A stretch of 64,000 nucleotides of DNA, taken from positions 52,965 through 116,964 of the forward strand of contig NZ_JALZ01000011.1 of assembly GCF_000521785.1 (NCBI RefSeq), read 5' to 3'. The notes beneath the pieces were generated by a model that did no database searches, was not told where the DNA came from, and was given only the letters and a program-made list of their open reading frames with translations. Made by a program: the position numbers and the translations under genes. This document shows positions 45,034 through 53,448 of the stretch, piece by piece; position 1 is the stretch's first letter, and the number at the start of each line of letters is the position of its first letter. Source of the DNA: Roseivivax halodurans JCM 10272 (GTDB lineage Bacteria > Pseudomonadota > Alphaproteobacteria > Rhodobacterales > Rhodobacteraceae).

Positions 45034-47272
45034 TACGCTCGATCCCCATATCCGCTTCGGTTCCAATTCGGGACAGCCCGCGACCCGGCGCGACGGTGTC
45101 GCTAAGGTGACCGGAACCGCGACCTTCGCCGCCGACAATACGCCCGAGGGCCTCCTCTACGCGGTCTTCGCACCCGCCGCCATCGCGCGCGGCCGCGTCA
45201 CCTCTCTCGACACCGCGGCCGCCGAGGCGCATCCCGGCGTCACCCACGTGCTGACGCCGCAGAACCGTCCGCCGCTTCAGGGCGATCCCTCGGACAAGCC
45301 GACGATGTTCTCGTTCCGCTTCGAGGCCCTGCAGGACGACACCGTGCGCTATGCCGAGCAGCCGATCGCGCTCGTCGTGGGCGAAACGCTGGAGGCCGCG
45401 ACAGAAGGAGCGCGCCTCCTCTCCCCGCACTACGAGACCGAAAAGCCCCGCGTCGGAATCGACGATGCCGAGCCCTACGGCTTCGAGGCCGACGCCTTCG
45501 GCAAGCCCGCGAACACAGTCCACGGCGACCCGGACGCGGGACATGGCAGCGCGGCGACATCGCTCGACGTGACCTACGAGACCGCGCCGCAGTACCACAA
45601 CGCGATGGAGACCCACGCGGTCGTCGCGACCTGGGACGGCGATCATCTGACGCTCGACATGCCGAGCCAGGCGCTCTCGATGTCCTGTGCCGGATTCGCG
45701 CACTATTTCGGCATCCCCGCCGAGAACGTCACCGTCCGCAGCCCCTATCTCGGCGGCGGCTTCGGCTCCAAGGCGATCCCGACCGGGCCTTACGTCCTCG
45801 CCATCCTCGCGGCGCGGATGACCGGCCGGCCGGTGAAGATGATGCTCACACGGCAGCAGATGTTCGGCCCCGTCGGGCATCGCGGACAGACCCGGCAGAG
45901 GCTGCGCCTCGGCGCGGATGCGGACGGCAAGCTCACCGTGATCGATCACGAGGGCATATCCGCGACCTCCACCTTCGACACCTTCATCGAACCCGCAGCC
46001 AACGCCTCTCAGGGCATCTATGCCGCCGGCGCTCTTCGTTCGACGCATCGGGCAGTGGCCCTCGACGTCGGCACGCCGGGACCGATGCGCGCACCGGGCG
46101 AGGCTTCGGGATCGGCAGCGCTCGAATGTGCCATGGACGAAATGGCCGAAGCGCTCGGAATGGACCCGCTCGACTTCCGGCTGAAGAACTACGCGGAAAC
46201 AGAACCGGGCACCGGCAAGCCCTATTCCTCGAAGGCCCTGCGCGAGTGCTACGCGCAAGGGGCGGAGCGGTTCGGCTGGGCAAAGCGGCCGCTCCAGCCC
46301 GGGCAGATGCGCGACGAGCACGGGCATCTCGTCGGCTGGGGCATGGGCACGGCCTTCTTCCCCTGCCCGATGTTCATGGCCGACGCGCGCGCCGCCCTGC
46401 GCGCGGACGGAACGGCACTTTTCGAGACCTCGGCCGCCGACATGGGTCAGGGCGCCTGGACATCCCTTGCGCAGATCGCCGCCGACAGTCTCGGCCTGCC
46501 ACTCGACAAGGTGGAGTTCCGCGCCGGCCATTCCGGACTTCCCGACGGGGGCGTCGCGGGCGGCTCGGGCCACACGGCGACGGCGGGCAATGCGCTCCAC
46601 ACAGCGGGCGGCGATGTCGTCCGTCAGCTCGGCGAGATCGCCGCGGCGGATCCCGCTTCATCCCTCCACGGCGCAGGCAACGCGAGCTTCGTGGCGCGCG
46701 ACGGCCGGCTCTACATCGACGGCGACGACAGCCGCAGCGACGCCTTCGCCGACATCCTCTCCCGTTTGGGCAATGCCGAGATCGCAGGGTCGGGTTCGGC
46801 CTCGCGTGATCCCGACATGGCGAAGCAATACGCGATGAACGCCCATGGCGCGGTTTTTGCCGAAGTGAGGATCGATCCGGACCTCTGCCAGATGCGTGTG
46901 ACGCGCCTCGTCGGCGCCTTCGCTGCCGGCCGCATCATCAACCCCCGCCTCGCCGAGAGCCAGCTTTTCGGCGGCATGATCTGGGGCATCTCCTTCGCCC
47001 TGCACGAGGAGGCAAGGCACGACCCGAGGCGCGGCCACATCGTGAACTCCGACCTCGCTGGCTACCACGTTCCGGTCAACGCCGACGTACACGGGCTCGA
47101 GGTGATCTCCGTGCACGAGGACGACCCGCACGTGAACGCACTCGGGATCAAAGGCGTCGGCGAGATCGGCATCACCGGCACCGTCGGCGCGATCGGCAAC
47201 GCGATCTGGCACGCGAGCGGCAAGCGCATCCGGCGCTTCCCGATCCGCGTTGAGGATCTCATCAGGGAGTGA
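45026..47272 (+). CDS. Aldehyde oxidoreductase molybdenum-binding subunit (PaoC/YagR-like)
   Basis: Catalytic subunit of 748 residues that binds the molybdenum cofactor and oxidises aldehydes or heterocycles. The Moco-binding phrases are LGGGFGSKA, GPMRAPGEASG, DMGQGAWTSLAQI and GVAGGSGHTATAGNAL. Catalytic E713 is in KGVGEIG. The length and the three-gene order match PaoABC, an aromatic aldehyde oxidase in E. coli; the substrate here is unknown. A dedicated maturation gene (PaoD type) is not adjacent. Confidence 0.93.
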   Translation: MPDTLDPHIRFGSNSGQPATRRDGVAKVTGTATFAADNTPEGLLYAVFAPAAIARGRVTSLDTAAAEAHPGVTHVLTPQNRPPLQGDPSDKPTMFSFRFEALQDDTVRYAEQPIALVVGETLEAATEGARLLSPHYETEKPRVGIDDAEPYGFEADAFGKPANTVHGDPDAGHGSAATSLDVTYETAPQYHNAMETHAVVATWDGDHLTLDMPSQALSMSCAGFAHYFGIPAENVTVRSPYLGGGFGSKAIPTGPYVLAILAARMTGRPVKMMLTRQQMFGPVGHRGQTRQRLRLGADADGKLTVIDHEGISATSTFDTFIEPAANASQGIYAAGALRSTHRAVALDVGTPGPMRAPGEASGSAALECAMDEMAEALGMDPLDFRLKNYAETEPGTGKPYSSKALRECYAQGAERFGWAKRPLQPGQMRDEHGHLVGWGMGTAFFPCPMFMADARAALRADGTALFETSAADMGQGAWTSLAQIAADSLGLPLDKVEFRAGHSGLPDGGVAGGSGHTATAGNALHTAGGDVVRQLGEIAAADPASSLHGAGNASFVARDGRLYIDGDDSRSDAFADILSRLGNAEIAGSGSASRDPDMAKQYAMNAHGAVFAEVRIDPDLCQMRVTRLVGAFAAGRIINPRLAESQLFGGMIWGISFALHEEARHDPRRGHIVNSDLAGYHVPVNADVHGLEVISVHEDDPHVNALGIKGVGEIGITGTVGAIGNAIWHASGKRIRRFPIRVEDLIRE

Positions 47273-47465
47273 GTTGCTGCATGGCTGAGCAACTCGGTAC
47301 GGCCCAAGATTCAGAACCCATTGTTCAGCTCCGCAGCGAATGATCCATCGACCTTGCCCCTGACTACCGGCCGCGTTGCTGCAGAAATTTCCGTTCGACA
47401 TGCAGTGGCGAGCAACAGCGCGGAGATCGCCAGAGGCTCGGGCAATGGCGTGGTCGTCAAAGTCA

Positions 47466-47564
47466 GAAACTCCGTTTTGAACAGGTATCCGAGCGCAGCC
47501 GCGCGGCATGGCAATGGACCCCCCATGCCTCGATCACCACGCGGGCCTGCGCGAGTGACTGGAA
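47466..47564 (-). pseudogene. Decayed end of an IS3-family transposase OrfB
   Basis: About 33 codons on the minus strand read FQSLAQARVVIEAW followed by GVHCHAARLRS. This matches the C-terminal block of IS3-type OrfB transposases (FxSLAxARxxIEAWxxxYNxxRPHS). The tyrosine, the proline and the following residues are already mutated, and no DDE part remains upstream. It is a relic, not an active element. Confidence 0.55.
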
Positions 47565-47619
47565 GAGCAGCCAGAGTTTCCCGACATGGGACGTTGTCTG
47601 ACCGAATGAACTCGGGCGG

Positions 47620-47757
47620 CATGAAGCACAGCGCGAGTTCGTCGAGGAACCGAGCCATACGCGGGCCGGATCTGGGCAGGTGGTCGATCTGCCCCGGCCA
47701 GAACGGGATTGGGAAACGGTCCGGTGGAGCGTTTTCCCCAACGAAGGCCACCTCGTA
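47620..47757 (-). pseudogene. Possible LysR-type regulator C-terminal scrap
   Basis: About 46 codons reading VAFVGENAPPDRFPIPF and LPRSGPRMARFLDELA resemble the tail of LysR regulators (a wall of P, then PRVRxFxDFL). It lies upstream, in transcription sense, of the IS3 scrap, which may have broken the gene. The likeness is weak. Confidence 0.3.
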
Positions 47758-47849
47758 TTTCGCCACTGGCCAGATCTGTCCCGTGCGCAACTCTTGTTGT
47801 ACCGGTCTCGCAGCGATACATCTGACCGTCCCTCATCGCGGGAGGCATA

Positions 47850-48740
47850 ATGTCCACGACTATCCGGCTCGCCATCGGCAGCGTCTTCGTCGGCGCTCTG
47901 GTCTTGGGCATAAAGATGCTGGCCTGGTGGTTGACCGGGTCGGTCGCCCTGTTCTCGGACGCTCTCGAGAGCACCGTCAACGTCGCGACCGCGATCGCCG
48001 CGCTGATCGCCATCCGAATTGCCGCGCGGCCCGCCGACGCGTCACATCCCTATGGCCACCACAAGGCCGAGTTCTTCAGCGCCGTGCTCGAGGGCGTCAT
48101 GATCATCGTCGCCGCGTTGCTGATCCTGCGCGAGGCCTATCATGGCTTCCTGAACCCGGTGGCCCTGGAGCTTCCCATCGAAGGGCTGCTGATCAACGGC
48201 GTAGCCACGGCGATCAACGCGATCTGGGCCTGGGTCCTGATCAACCGCGGACGCAGCGCCCGGTCGCCGGCGCTGGTGGCGGACGGAAGGCATCTCTTCA
48301 CCGATGTCGTGACCTCGGCCGGCGTGGCGCTCGGTGTGCTTCTCGCCATCATCACCGGCTGGTGGGTGCTCGACCCGCTGATGGCGGCCCTCGTCGCACT
48401 CAACATCCTCTGGTCAGGCTCCAAGGTGGTGCGCGAGTCGCTGAGCGGCCTGATGGACGAGGCCGTCCCGCAAGAAACGCTCGACACGGTTCGTGATGTC
48501 ATCTCGACCGAAGCGGGCGGCGCGGTCGAGGCGCACGACCTGCGAACCCGCCACGCGGGTCAGGTGACCTTCATCGACTTCCATCTCGTGGTCCCGGGGG
48601 AGACGACGGTCTTCGACGCGCACGAGATCTGCGACCGCGTGGAGGCCGCGTTGCGCAAGGCGATCGAGGGCGCCCGTATCACCATCCACGTGGAGCCGGA
48701 GCACAAGCAGAAGCACACCGGCATCGTCGTACTCGATTGA
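47850..48740 (+). CDS. Cation diffusion facilitator family metal exporter
   Basis: A 296-residue CDF transporter with six membrane helices. The first metal motif is SVALFSDALESTVN and the fifth-helix motif is GRHLFTDVVTS. The cytosolic domain has the His-rich end RITIHVEPEHK. The first motif carries D then S where FieF has D-x3-D, so metal choice (Zn, Fe or Mn) is unsure. Shine-Dalgarno GGGAGG precedes the ATG. It stands alone after the decayed insertion region. Confidence 0.92.
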   Translation: MSTTIRLAIGSVFVGALVLGIKMLAWWLTGSVALFSDALESTVNVATAIAALIAIRIAARPADASHPYGHHKAEFFSAVLEGVMIIVAALLILREAYHGFLNPVALELPIEGLLINGVATAINAIWAWVLINRGRSARSPALVADGRHLFTDVVTSAGVALGVLLAIITGWWVLDPLMAALVALNILWSGSKVVRESLSGLMDEAVPQETLDTVRDVISTEAGGAVEAHDLRTRHAGQVTFIDFHLVVPGETTVFDAHEICDRVEAALRKAIEGARITIHVEPEHKQKHTGIVVLD

Positions 48741-49114
48741 GGACGGCGGCGCTCGGCACCGCTTCGCTTTGGACAGCCGCGCGGCCGAGATAACATCTCC
48801 AGCTTGTCAGTCGCTTGTGAAAACAGCTGGAAGGACACGGACGCGCTCAGGCCCACGACAGCAGGCAGCGCCCCCATCCGGTTCGAAACCATGGACTGCG
48901 CCCGCCTTTCCCCAGGTCCACCTGATTGGCACGCAGTCCGCGACTTGAGGCTGGCCGTTCCTCGTGGCGAGCCTCTGTCCGGTCCTGGGTCATGTCCCGA
49001 CGCCGTGGGGTGTTCGGCCCCCGCGGGCCGCGTGTCCCTGTCGTGGGAGTGGGCCGCGGTATCGGCAATCGGCCCCCATCCCTGATGTGCTGAGGACGGG
49101 GCCGGAGAGGGTGG
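48741..49114. other. Gap after the CDF gene
   Basis: No gene seen on either strand. A loose inverted repeat (GGGCCG at 49051-49056, CGGCCC at 49070-49075, 13-base loop) lies downstream of the repeat-protein gene and might end it, but no T run follows. Confidence 0.4.
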
Positions 49115-49489
49115 TCAGGTGTGGTTCGGGCCATCGTCGCGTCCGCGGCCCTTTCCACCCTTGCGGCCGCCCTTGTCGTCGCCATGCGCGTCGTCTGTGC
49201 CACGGCCCTTGCCGCCCTTGCGACCGCCCTTGTCGTCACCGGGTCCGTCGTCGCGTCCACGGCCCTTTCCGCCTTTCCGGCCGCCCTTGTCATCGTTCAC
49301 GTCATGGCTTGGGCCGTCATCGGCGCCGCGGCCGCGGCGGACCTTGACGATCTGGGCATCGCCCCCCGCGGGCAGCTCGAAGCCGGGCAGCGCGGGGTGC
49401 GGCGCTGCGAGGGCGGCGTCAGGGGCAAGAGCCAGCGTGAAGGCGGTCAGGATTGCGGCACTGAAGCCGGTTCGAAGATTGATGGTCAT
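49115..49489 (-). CDS. Small secreted Gly/Lys/Arg/Asp repeat protein
   Basis: A 124-residue exported protein. A signal peptide (about 1-29, ending DAALA before APHP) is followed by 20 ordinary residues. Then come three near-identical 19-residue repeats of the form DDKGGRKGGKGRG plus a short DDGPG-type end. Charges alternate strongly and aromatics are absent, so this part is surely unfolded. The ATG at 49489 has AGGA upstream. I do not recognise the family. It diverges from a two-component operon across 216 bases, so that pair may control it. It might bind metal, polyanions or surfaces. Confidence 0.7.
   Translation of the reverse strand: MTINLRTGFSAAILTAFTLALAPDAALAAPHPALPGFELPAGGDAQIVKVRRGRGADDGPSHDVNDDKGGRKGGKGRGRDDGPGDDKGGRKGGKGRGTDDAHGDDKGGRKGGKGRGRDDGPNHT
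49145..49320. repeat. Three 57-base tandem repeats within the secreted protein gene
   Basis: Each unit encodes 19 residues of Gly/Lys/Arg then acidic residues. Units differ by a few bases only, with the middle unit reading TDDAHG where the others read RDDGP. The array explains why all six frames look open here. Copy number is likely to vary by slippage. Confidence 0.75.
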
Positions 49490-49705
49490 GGGGTGGTCCT
49501 CCGTTGGGCCGAGGCTCGTTTGCCAGGGCTGGACCCATCTGGCACAGCCGCTTCGGCCAAGGCGACCGGGTCCGGACCCCTGCCGCCTGACGCCGGACCT
49601 GCGGACGCGCATCGTCCGACCAAGCGCCGGAAAAGCTTCCGACCTTGGTCCGATGAGGCTTGATTTCGAACGCGCTCCACCGCCTTGTGGCAGGGTGACA
49701 TCGGG

Positions 49706-51154
49706 ATGACGGACGTGGCGACGACAGAGCAGGATTTCGCCCCGGCGCGCAGTGCCAACACCGCCCCGTCGCTCGCGCGGTGGTTGGCGGCACGGCCGCT
49801 TCATCACCGTTTCGCGATGGCGGGCAGCTTTGTCACGCTTCTCGGCATGGCCGTGATCGGCTCCCTCGTCAGCACGAGCATCGAGACCAGCGTCGTCCGC
49901 AATTCCGCCATCTCCAGCGCCGTCTACATGGAGAGCTTCATCGCACCGATGTCGCAGGAACTTGCCGGTTCGGAACGGCTCTCGCCCGAGACCGTCGCGC
50001 GCATGGACACTCTCCTGAAACAGCCGCCGCTGTCGGAGCGCGTGGTCTCCGTGAAAATATGGCGGCCGAACGGCTTGCTCGCCTTCAGCAGCGACGAGGA
50101 CATGATCGGCAAGACCTTCCCGCCGAGCGAAGAGCTGATGGAGGCCTGGCGGGGCGAGCTCAATGCGTCCTTCGACGAGCTCGAAGGCGCCGAAAGCCTG
50201 CGCGAACGCCAGTCCGGGGTACCGCTGCTCGAGGTCTACAACCCGATCCACTCCATCCTCACCGGCCAGATCATCGCCGTGGCGGAATTCTACCTCGATG
50301 CGACCGAACTCGAGGCGGACCTGCGGGCCGCTCATACCCGCGCCTGGACCGTCGTGGCGCTGGTGACCGGCATGACCTTCCTTGCGCTGTTCGGCATCGT
50401 CCGCTCCGGCAGCCGTACGATTGAGGACCAGACCCGCCGGCTCACCGCGCAGCTGTCGGAACTCGCGCGCATCTCAGCCCAGAACGAGGCGCTTCGGACG
50501 CGGGTCGAGGGCGCTTCGCAACGTGTGAGCGAGACCAACGAGCGGTACATGCGCCGGGTCAGCGCCGAGTTGCACGACGGTCCGGCACAAGCGCTGGCGC
50601 TGGCCTCCCTCCGGCTCGACGCCCTGATGCGCCGTGCCGGCGTCGCCCCGGGCGATCCCGAGGCGCAGATGCTGCGCGACTGCCTCGGCGAGGCCCTGAG
50701 AGACGTGCGCGACCTTTGCAGCGGGCTGACACTGCCGGAACTCGACGGGCTATCCGTGGCGGACACGCTCGAGATCGCCATCCGGGCCCACGAGCGGCGG
50801 ACCGGCGTTGCTGTCGACCGCGCGTTCCGCCCCGGTCCCCTGATGGTAGTGCCCGCGCCGCATCCCTTCCTGATCTGCATCTACCGCGTCGTGCAGGAGG
50901 GGCTGATGAACGCCTTCCGCCACGCGCCGGGCGCGCGGGTCCGGGTCGCGGCAGGCACAGAGGCGGGTGGGGCCGTGATCGAGGTGCAGGACGACGGCCC
51001 CGGTTTCGACACCGCCAGCCGGGCGCCCGCCGGCCTCGGCCTTCCGGGGCTGCGGGAGCGGGTCGAAAGCATCGGGGGCAGCTTCGCCATCGAAAGCTCG
51101 CCCACGGGCGGCACGAGGCTCACCATGACCCTGCACATGGACGCGCCCCGGTGA
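49706..51154 (+). CDS. NarL-type membrane histidine kinase
   Basis: A 482-residue sensor kinase. Membrane helices lie at about 42-62 and 211-231, with a periplasmic sensor of about 145 residues between them. A coiled-coil linker follows and then a HisKA_3 core with H290 in SAELHDGPAQALALA. The ATPase motifs are QEGLMNAFRHAPG, DDGPGFD and LGLPGLRERV. The signal is unknown. ATG at 49706 was chosen since it gives a normal N-terminus. Its stop overlaps the GTG of the response regulator, its clear partner. It diverges from the secreted repeat protein. Confidence 0.9.
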   Translation: MTDVATTEQDFAPARSANTAPSLARWLAARPLHHRFAMAGSFVTLLGMAVIGSLVSTSIETSVVRNSAISSAVYMESFIAPMSQELAGSERLSPETVARMDTLLKQPPLSERVVSVKIWRPNGLLAFSSDEDMIGKTFPPSEELMEAWRGELNASFDELEGAESLRERQSGVPLLEVYNPIHSILTGQIIAVAEFYLDATELEADLRAAHTRAWTVVALVTGMTFLALFGIVRSGSRTIEDQTRRLTAQLSELARISAQNEALRTRVEGASQRVSETNERYMRRVSAELHDGPAQALALASLRLDALMRRAGVAPGDPEAQMLRDCLGEALRDVRDLCSGLTLPELDGLSVADTLEIAIRAHERRTGVAVDRAFRPGPLMVVPAPHPFLICIYRVVQEGLMNAFRHAPGARVRVAAGTEAGGAVIEVQDDGPGFDTASRAPAGLGLPGLRERVESIGGSFAIESSPTGGTRLTMTLHMDAPR

Positions 51155-51792
51155 CTGCAAGGATCCACATCGTCGTTGCCGACGACCACCCGCTCTTTCG
51201 CGGCGGTGTCGTCCTGACCCTGCAGGAACACGGCGGCTTCACCGTCGTCGCGCAGGCGGGCACTGCCGAGGAGGCCGTCGCCGCCGTCGAGGCGCACATG
51301 CCCGAAATCGTCCTGCTCGACATCTCCATGCCGGGATCGGGCCTCACCGCCGCGTCGGAGATCGCGCGGCGCTTTCCAGCCGTCGCCATCGTGATGCTGA
51401 CCGCGTCCGAGGCCGACGACGACCTGCTGACCGCCCTGAAGGTGGGCGCCCGGGGCTATGCGCTCAAGGGCGTCGGCGAGGACGAACTGACCGGCATCCT
51501 GCAGAGCGTGGCCGGAGGCGCATCCTACGTCCCGCCTGCGCTTGCCGGCCGCGTTCTCGCGGCGCTTCAAGACCGGCGTGGCGCCACTTTGCCCGAGGTC
51601 GAGGAACTGACGGATCGCGAGGCGGAAATCCTGCGCCATGTCGCCCAGGGCCAGAGCAACAAGGAAATCGCCCGTGCGCTCGACCTGCAGGAAAAGACGA
51701 TCAAGCACTACATGACCAACATCCTGCAGAAGCTGCAGGTGCGAAACCGCGTCGAAGCCGCACTGAAGGCACGAGACCTTGGCTTGTCATGA
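51151..51792 (+). CDS. NarL/LuxR-family response regulator
   Basis: A 213-residue regulator with receiver D57 in VLLDISMPG and the Lys in YALKGVG. A LuxR-type helix-turn-helix spans about 148-205 (LTDREAEILRHVAQGQSNKEIA then KTIKHYMTNILQKL). The GTG start at 51151 overlaps the kinase stop. The kinase just upstream should phosphorylate it. Its target is not visible; the divergent repeat protein is a candidate. Confidence 0.92.
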   Translation: MTARIHIVVADDHPLFRGGVVLTLQEHGGFTVVAQAGTAEEAVAAVEAHMPEIVLLDISMPGSGLTAASEIARRFPAVAIVMLTASEADDDLLTALKVGARGYALKGVGEDELTGILQSVAGGASYVPPALAGRVLAALQDRRGATLPEVEELTDREAEILRHVAQGQSNKEIARALDLQEKTIKHYMTNILQKLQVRNRVEAALKARDLGLS

Positions 51793-51865
51793 GGGCGGCA
51801 GCCAAGGCTGATGGTCGGCATTCCAAGTCGCGGCAGTGTGGATGGTCCCGGCGGCGGGCCAACCT

Positions 51866-52054
51866 GTTCGAACAATCACGGCGAACCAACAGGACCAGCT
51901 GGTCCACGTCAGGCATCTCGCGGATATCGACGCTGGTCAGCGCCGCGAGCCCGGCGATGATGTTGAGAAAGTTCAAGGCGATCCCGAGGATCAGCGTTGC
52001 CACGAAGGTGCCGGCGAAACCGGCCTTGTGCGCACCTTTCTCGAAACTGATGCG
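51866..52054 (-). pseudogene. N-terminal scrap of an RND efflux pump
   Basis: About 63 codons read FEKGAHKAGFAGTFVATLIL and then ALTSVDIREMPDVDQ, the first membrane helix and first periplasmic residues of an RND (AcrB/MexB-type) transporter. Homology stops near 51,866 and about 1,000 codons are missing. The start codon is also gone (ATC where an ATG is expected). It follows the adaptor remnant on the same strand, as in a normal efflux operon. Confidence 0.7.
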
Positions 52055-52556
52055 CCCGGCCCCTCGCTGGAGGCTGCCGCGACCTGAGATCCCTCGCGCA
52101 GCTTCGATGCGCCCTCGGTCACGACTTGCACGCCGGGGCGCGCGTCGGTTTCGATCCAGACCTGATCGCCGTCGCGGTAGCGGTTGGCAACGGCCAGGCG
52201 CCCGGCGGCGCCGTTCTCGGCCACTCAGATGCCCGCGCCGGAGCGGTCCCACGTGATCGCCGTGGCGGGCACGATCGGAAGGGGCGCAGTCTTCTCGCTC
52301 ATGCGGATGGTGTAGGTCATGCCCGACAGAAGCAGTCCATCGGCCTTGTCGATCTCCGCCTCCACGGTGGCGCTGCGCGTCACGCTGTCGAGGGGCCGAC
52401 GAAGGCGGTGACCCGGCCTTCGAAGACCCGCCCGGCATAGGTCGGCTTCGTCACGAGAACCCGCTTGCCCTCGGCCTGCAACCCGATGGAGCGCTTATCA
52501 GCAATGGGCAAAGTCGTTCTGCCGCCCTGAGCATGCCCAAAGAGATCAGGTTCCGG
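52055..52556 (-). pseudogene. Remnant of an RND periplasmic adaptor (HlyD/MFP family)
   Basis: On the minus strand the C-terminal half of a membrane-fusion protein is readable: LPIADKRSIGLQAEGKRVLV, then AGRVFEGRVTAFVGP, LDSVTRSATVEAEI and a C-terminal domain with RDGDQVWIETDARPG. It is broken by a one-base loss in the run at 52392-52395 and by a TGA at 52225-52227 where TGG (Trp) would fit. The N-terminal half is absent. With the RND scrap it marks a lost efflux operon. Confidence 0.75.
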
Positions 52557-52752
52557 TTAATGCAAATAGCGGCCAAGCAGCGCCCGGTGCCCCATTCGAA
52601 CATTCGCCCGGTCGAATATGAACCGCTCCCGCGTGGGCTCGACGTGACCCAATTCCGGACTACAATTAACGGTTGAGCAGGCCCCCCTGAACGGTCGGCC
52701 CTCTCGGTCCCGACATCTGTCAGGCGCGCCGCGCCCGCGAGCCGCTCCGGTG
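52557..52752. other. Short gap, nothing recognised
   Basis: Bases between the adaptor remnant and the Crp-family gene. They may include more decayed adaptor sequence, but nothing can be matched. Confidence 0.3.
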
Positions 52753-53448
52753 TCAGCCGCTCTTGCGCACCGCGTCATTGCGAAAGTCGGACCCCAGATC
52801 GTCGAGTGACGGGTTTGGTTCGAGAATGACGACCTGTCCCTTGGAAACGTCGATGATCCCCTCCGACCGCAGGCGCCCCAGAGCCTTGTTCACGCTCTGG
52901 CGCGAGCAACCGAGGATTTCGGCCAGTTCCCTTTGATTGGCACGGACCCGGTCCCGTCCGTCGCAAATGGTGCGCAGGCGCAGGAAAAGCCTCTGCTCGA
53001 GCGAGCCGTGCTGATCCAGCGCCTTGACCGCGTTGTCATGCGCCAACCGGCCGCGGAACACCGAGGCGACATTGCGGATGAAGACCGGCGCGCGCAGGAA
53101 CTCGTAAACCACCGCAGTGGGGCAGAACAGCAGCGTCGCGAGCGGCTGACTGCGGCACCGCGCGATGCAGGTCTGGTCCGAGATGCACTCGATCTCGCCC
53201 ACAGTCTCACCCGGTCCGACATGTGCCAGCAGCGTCTGCTCTCCGCGTTCCCCGATCAGCACCACGTCGACGCGCCCATGCGCCACCATGAACAGCCCCG
53301 GCGACACCATGCCCTGTTCCAGCAGCACCTCGGGACATTCGAAGGTCCGCTTTTCGCACCGGTTCAGGAACGCCGCCTTGTCCTCCCCGGGGAGGTCCGA
53401 GAGGATCCGCGCTTTCAGCAAGTGTGGAAAGGCCACTGCATTCTTCAT
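52753..53448 (-). CDS. Crp/Fnr-family regulator
   Basis: A 231-residue regulator with a cyclic-nucleotide-type beta barrel (about 20-140) and a C-terminal winged helix (RANQRELAEILGCSRQSVNKALGRL). It lacks the N-terminal cysteine cluster of Fnr, so it is not an oxygen sensor of that type. C-residues are scattered only (for example C30, C37). The ATG at 53448 has GGAGGG upstream. It is the last gene of a four-gene operon, overlapping the cytochrome gene (ATGA), so it probably controls that operon in response to a ligand or redox signal. Confidence 0.9.
   Translation of the reverse strand: MKNAVAFPHLLKARILSDLPGEDKAAFLNRCEKRTFECPEVLLEQGMVSPGLFMVAHGRVDVVLIGERGEQTLLAHVGPGETVGEIECISDQTCIARCRSQPLATLLFCPTAVVYEFLRAPVFIRNVASVFRGRLAHDNAVKALDQHGSLEQRLFLRLRTICDGRDRVRANQRELAEILGCSRQSVNKALGRLRSEGIIDVSKGQVVILEPNPSLDDLGSDFRNDAVRKSG

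Noticed and set aside
49119..49340. Tandem repeats that could suggest a CRISPR array
   Set aside because: Units are contiguous with no unique spacers and keep a reading frame with a signal peptide; it is a coding repeat.
51701..52438. 245-codon frame over the efflux remnants as one gene
   Set aside because: It joins an out-of-frame adaptor stretch with the RND scrap; only part of it matches a family.
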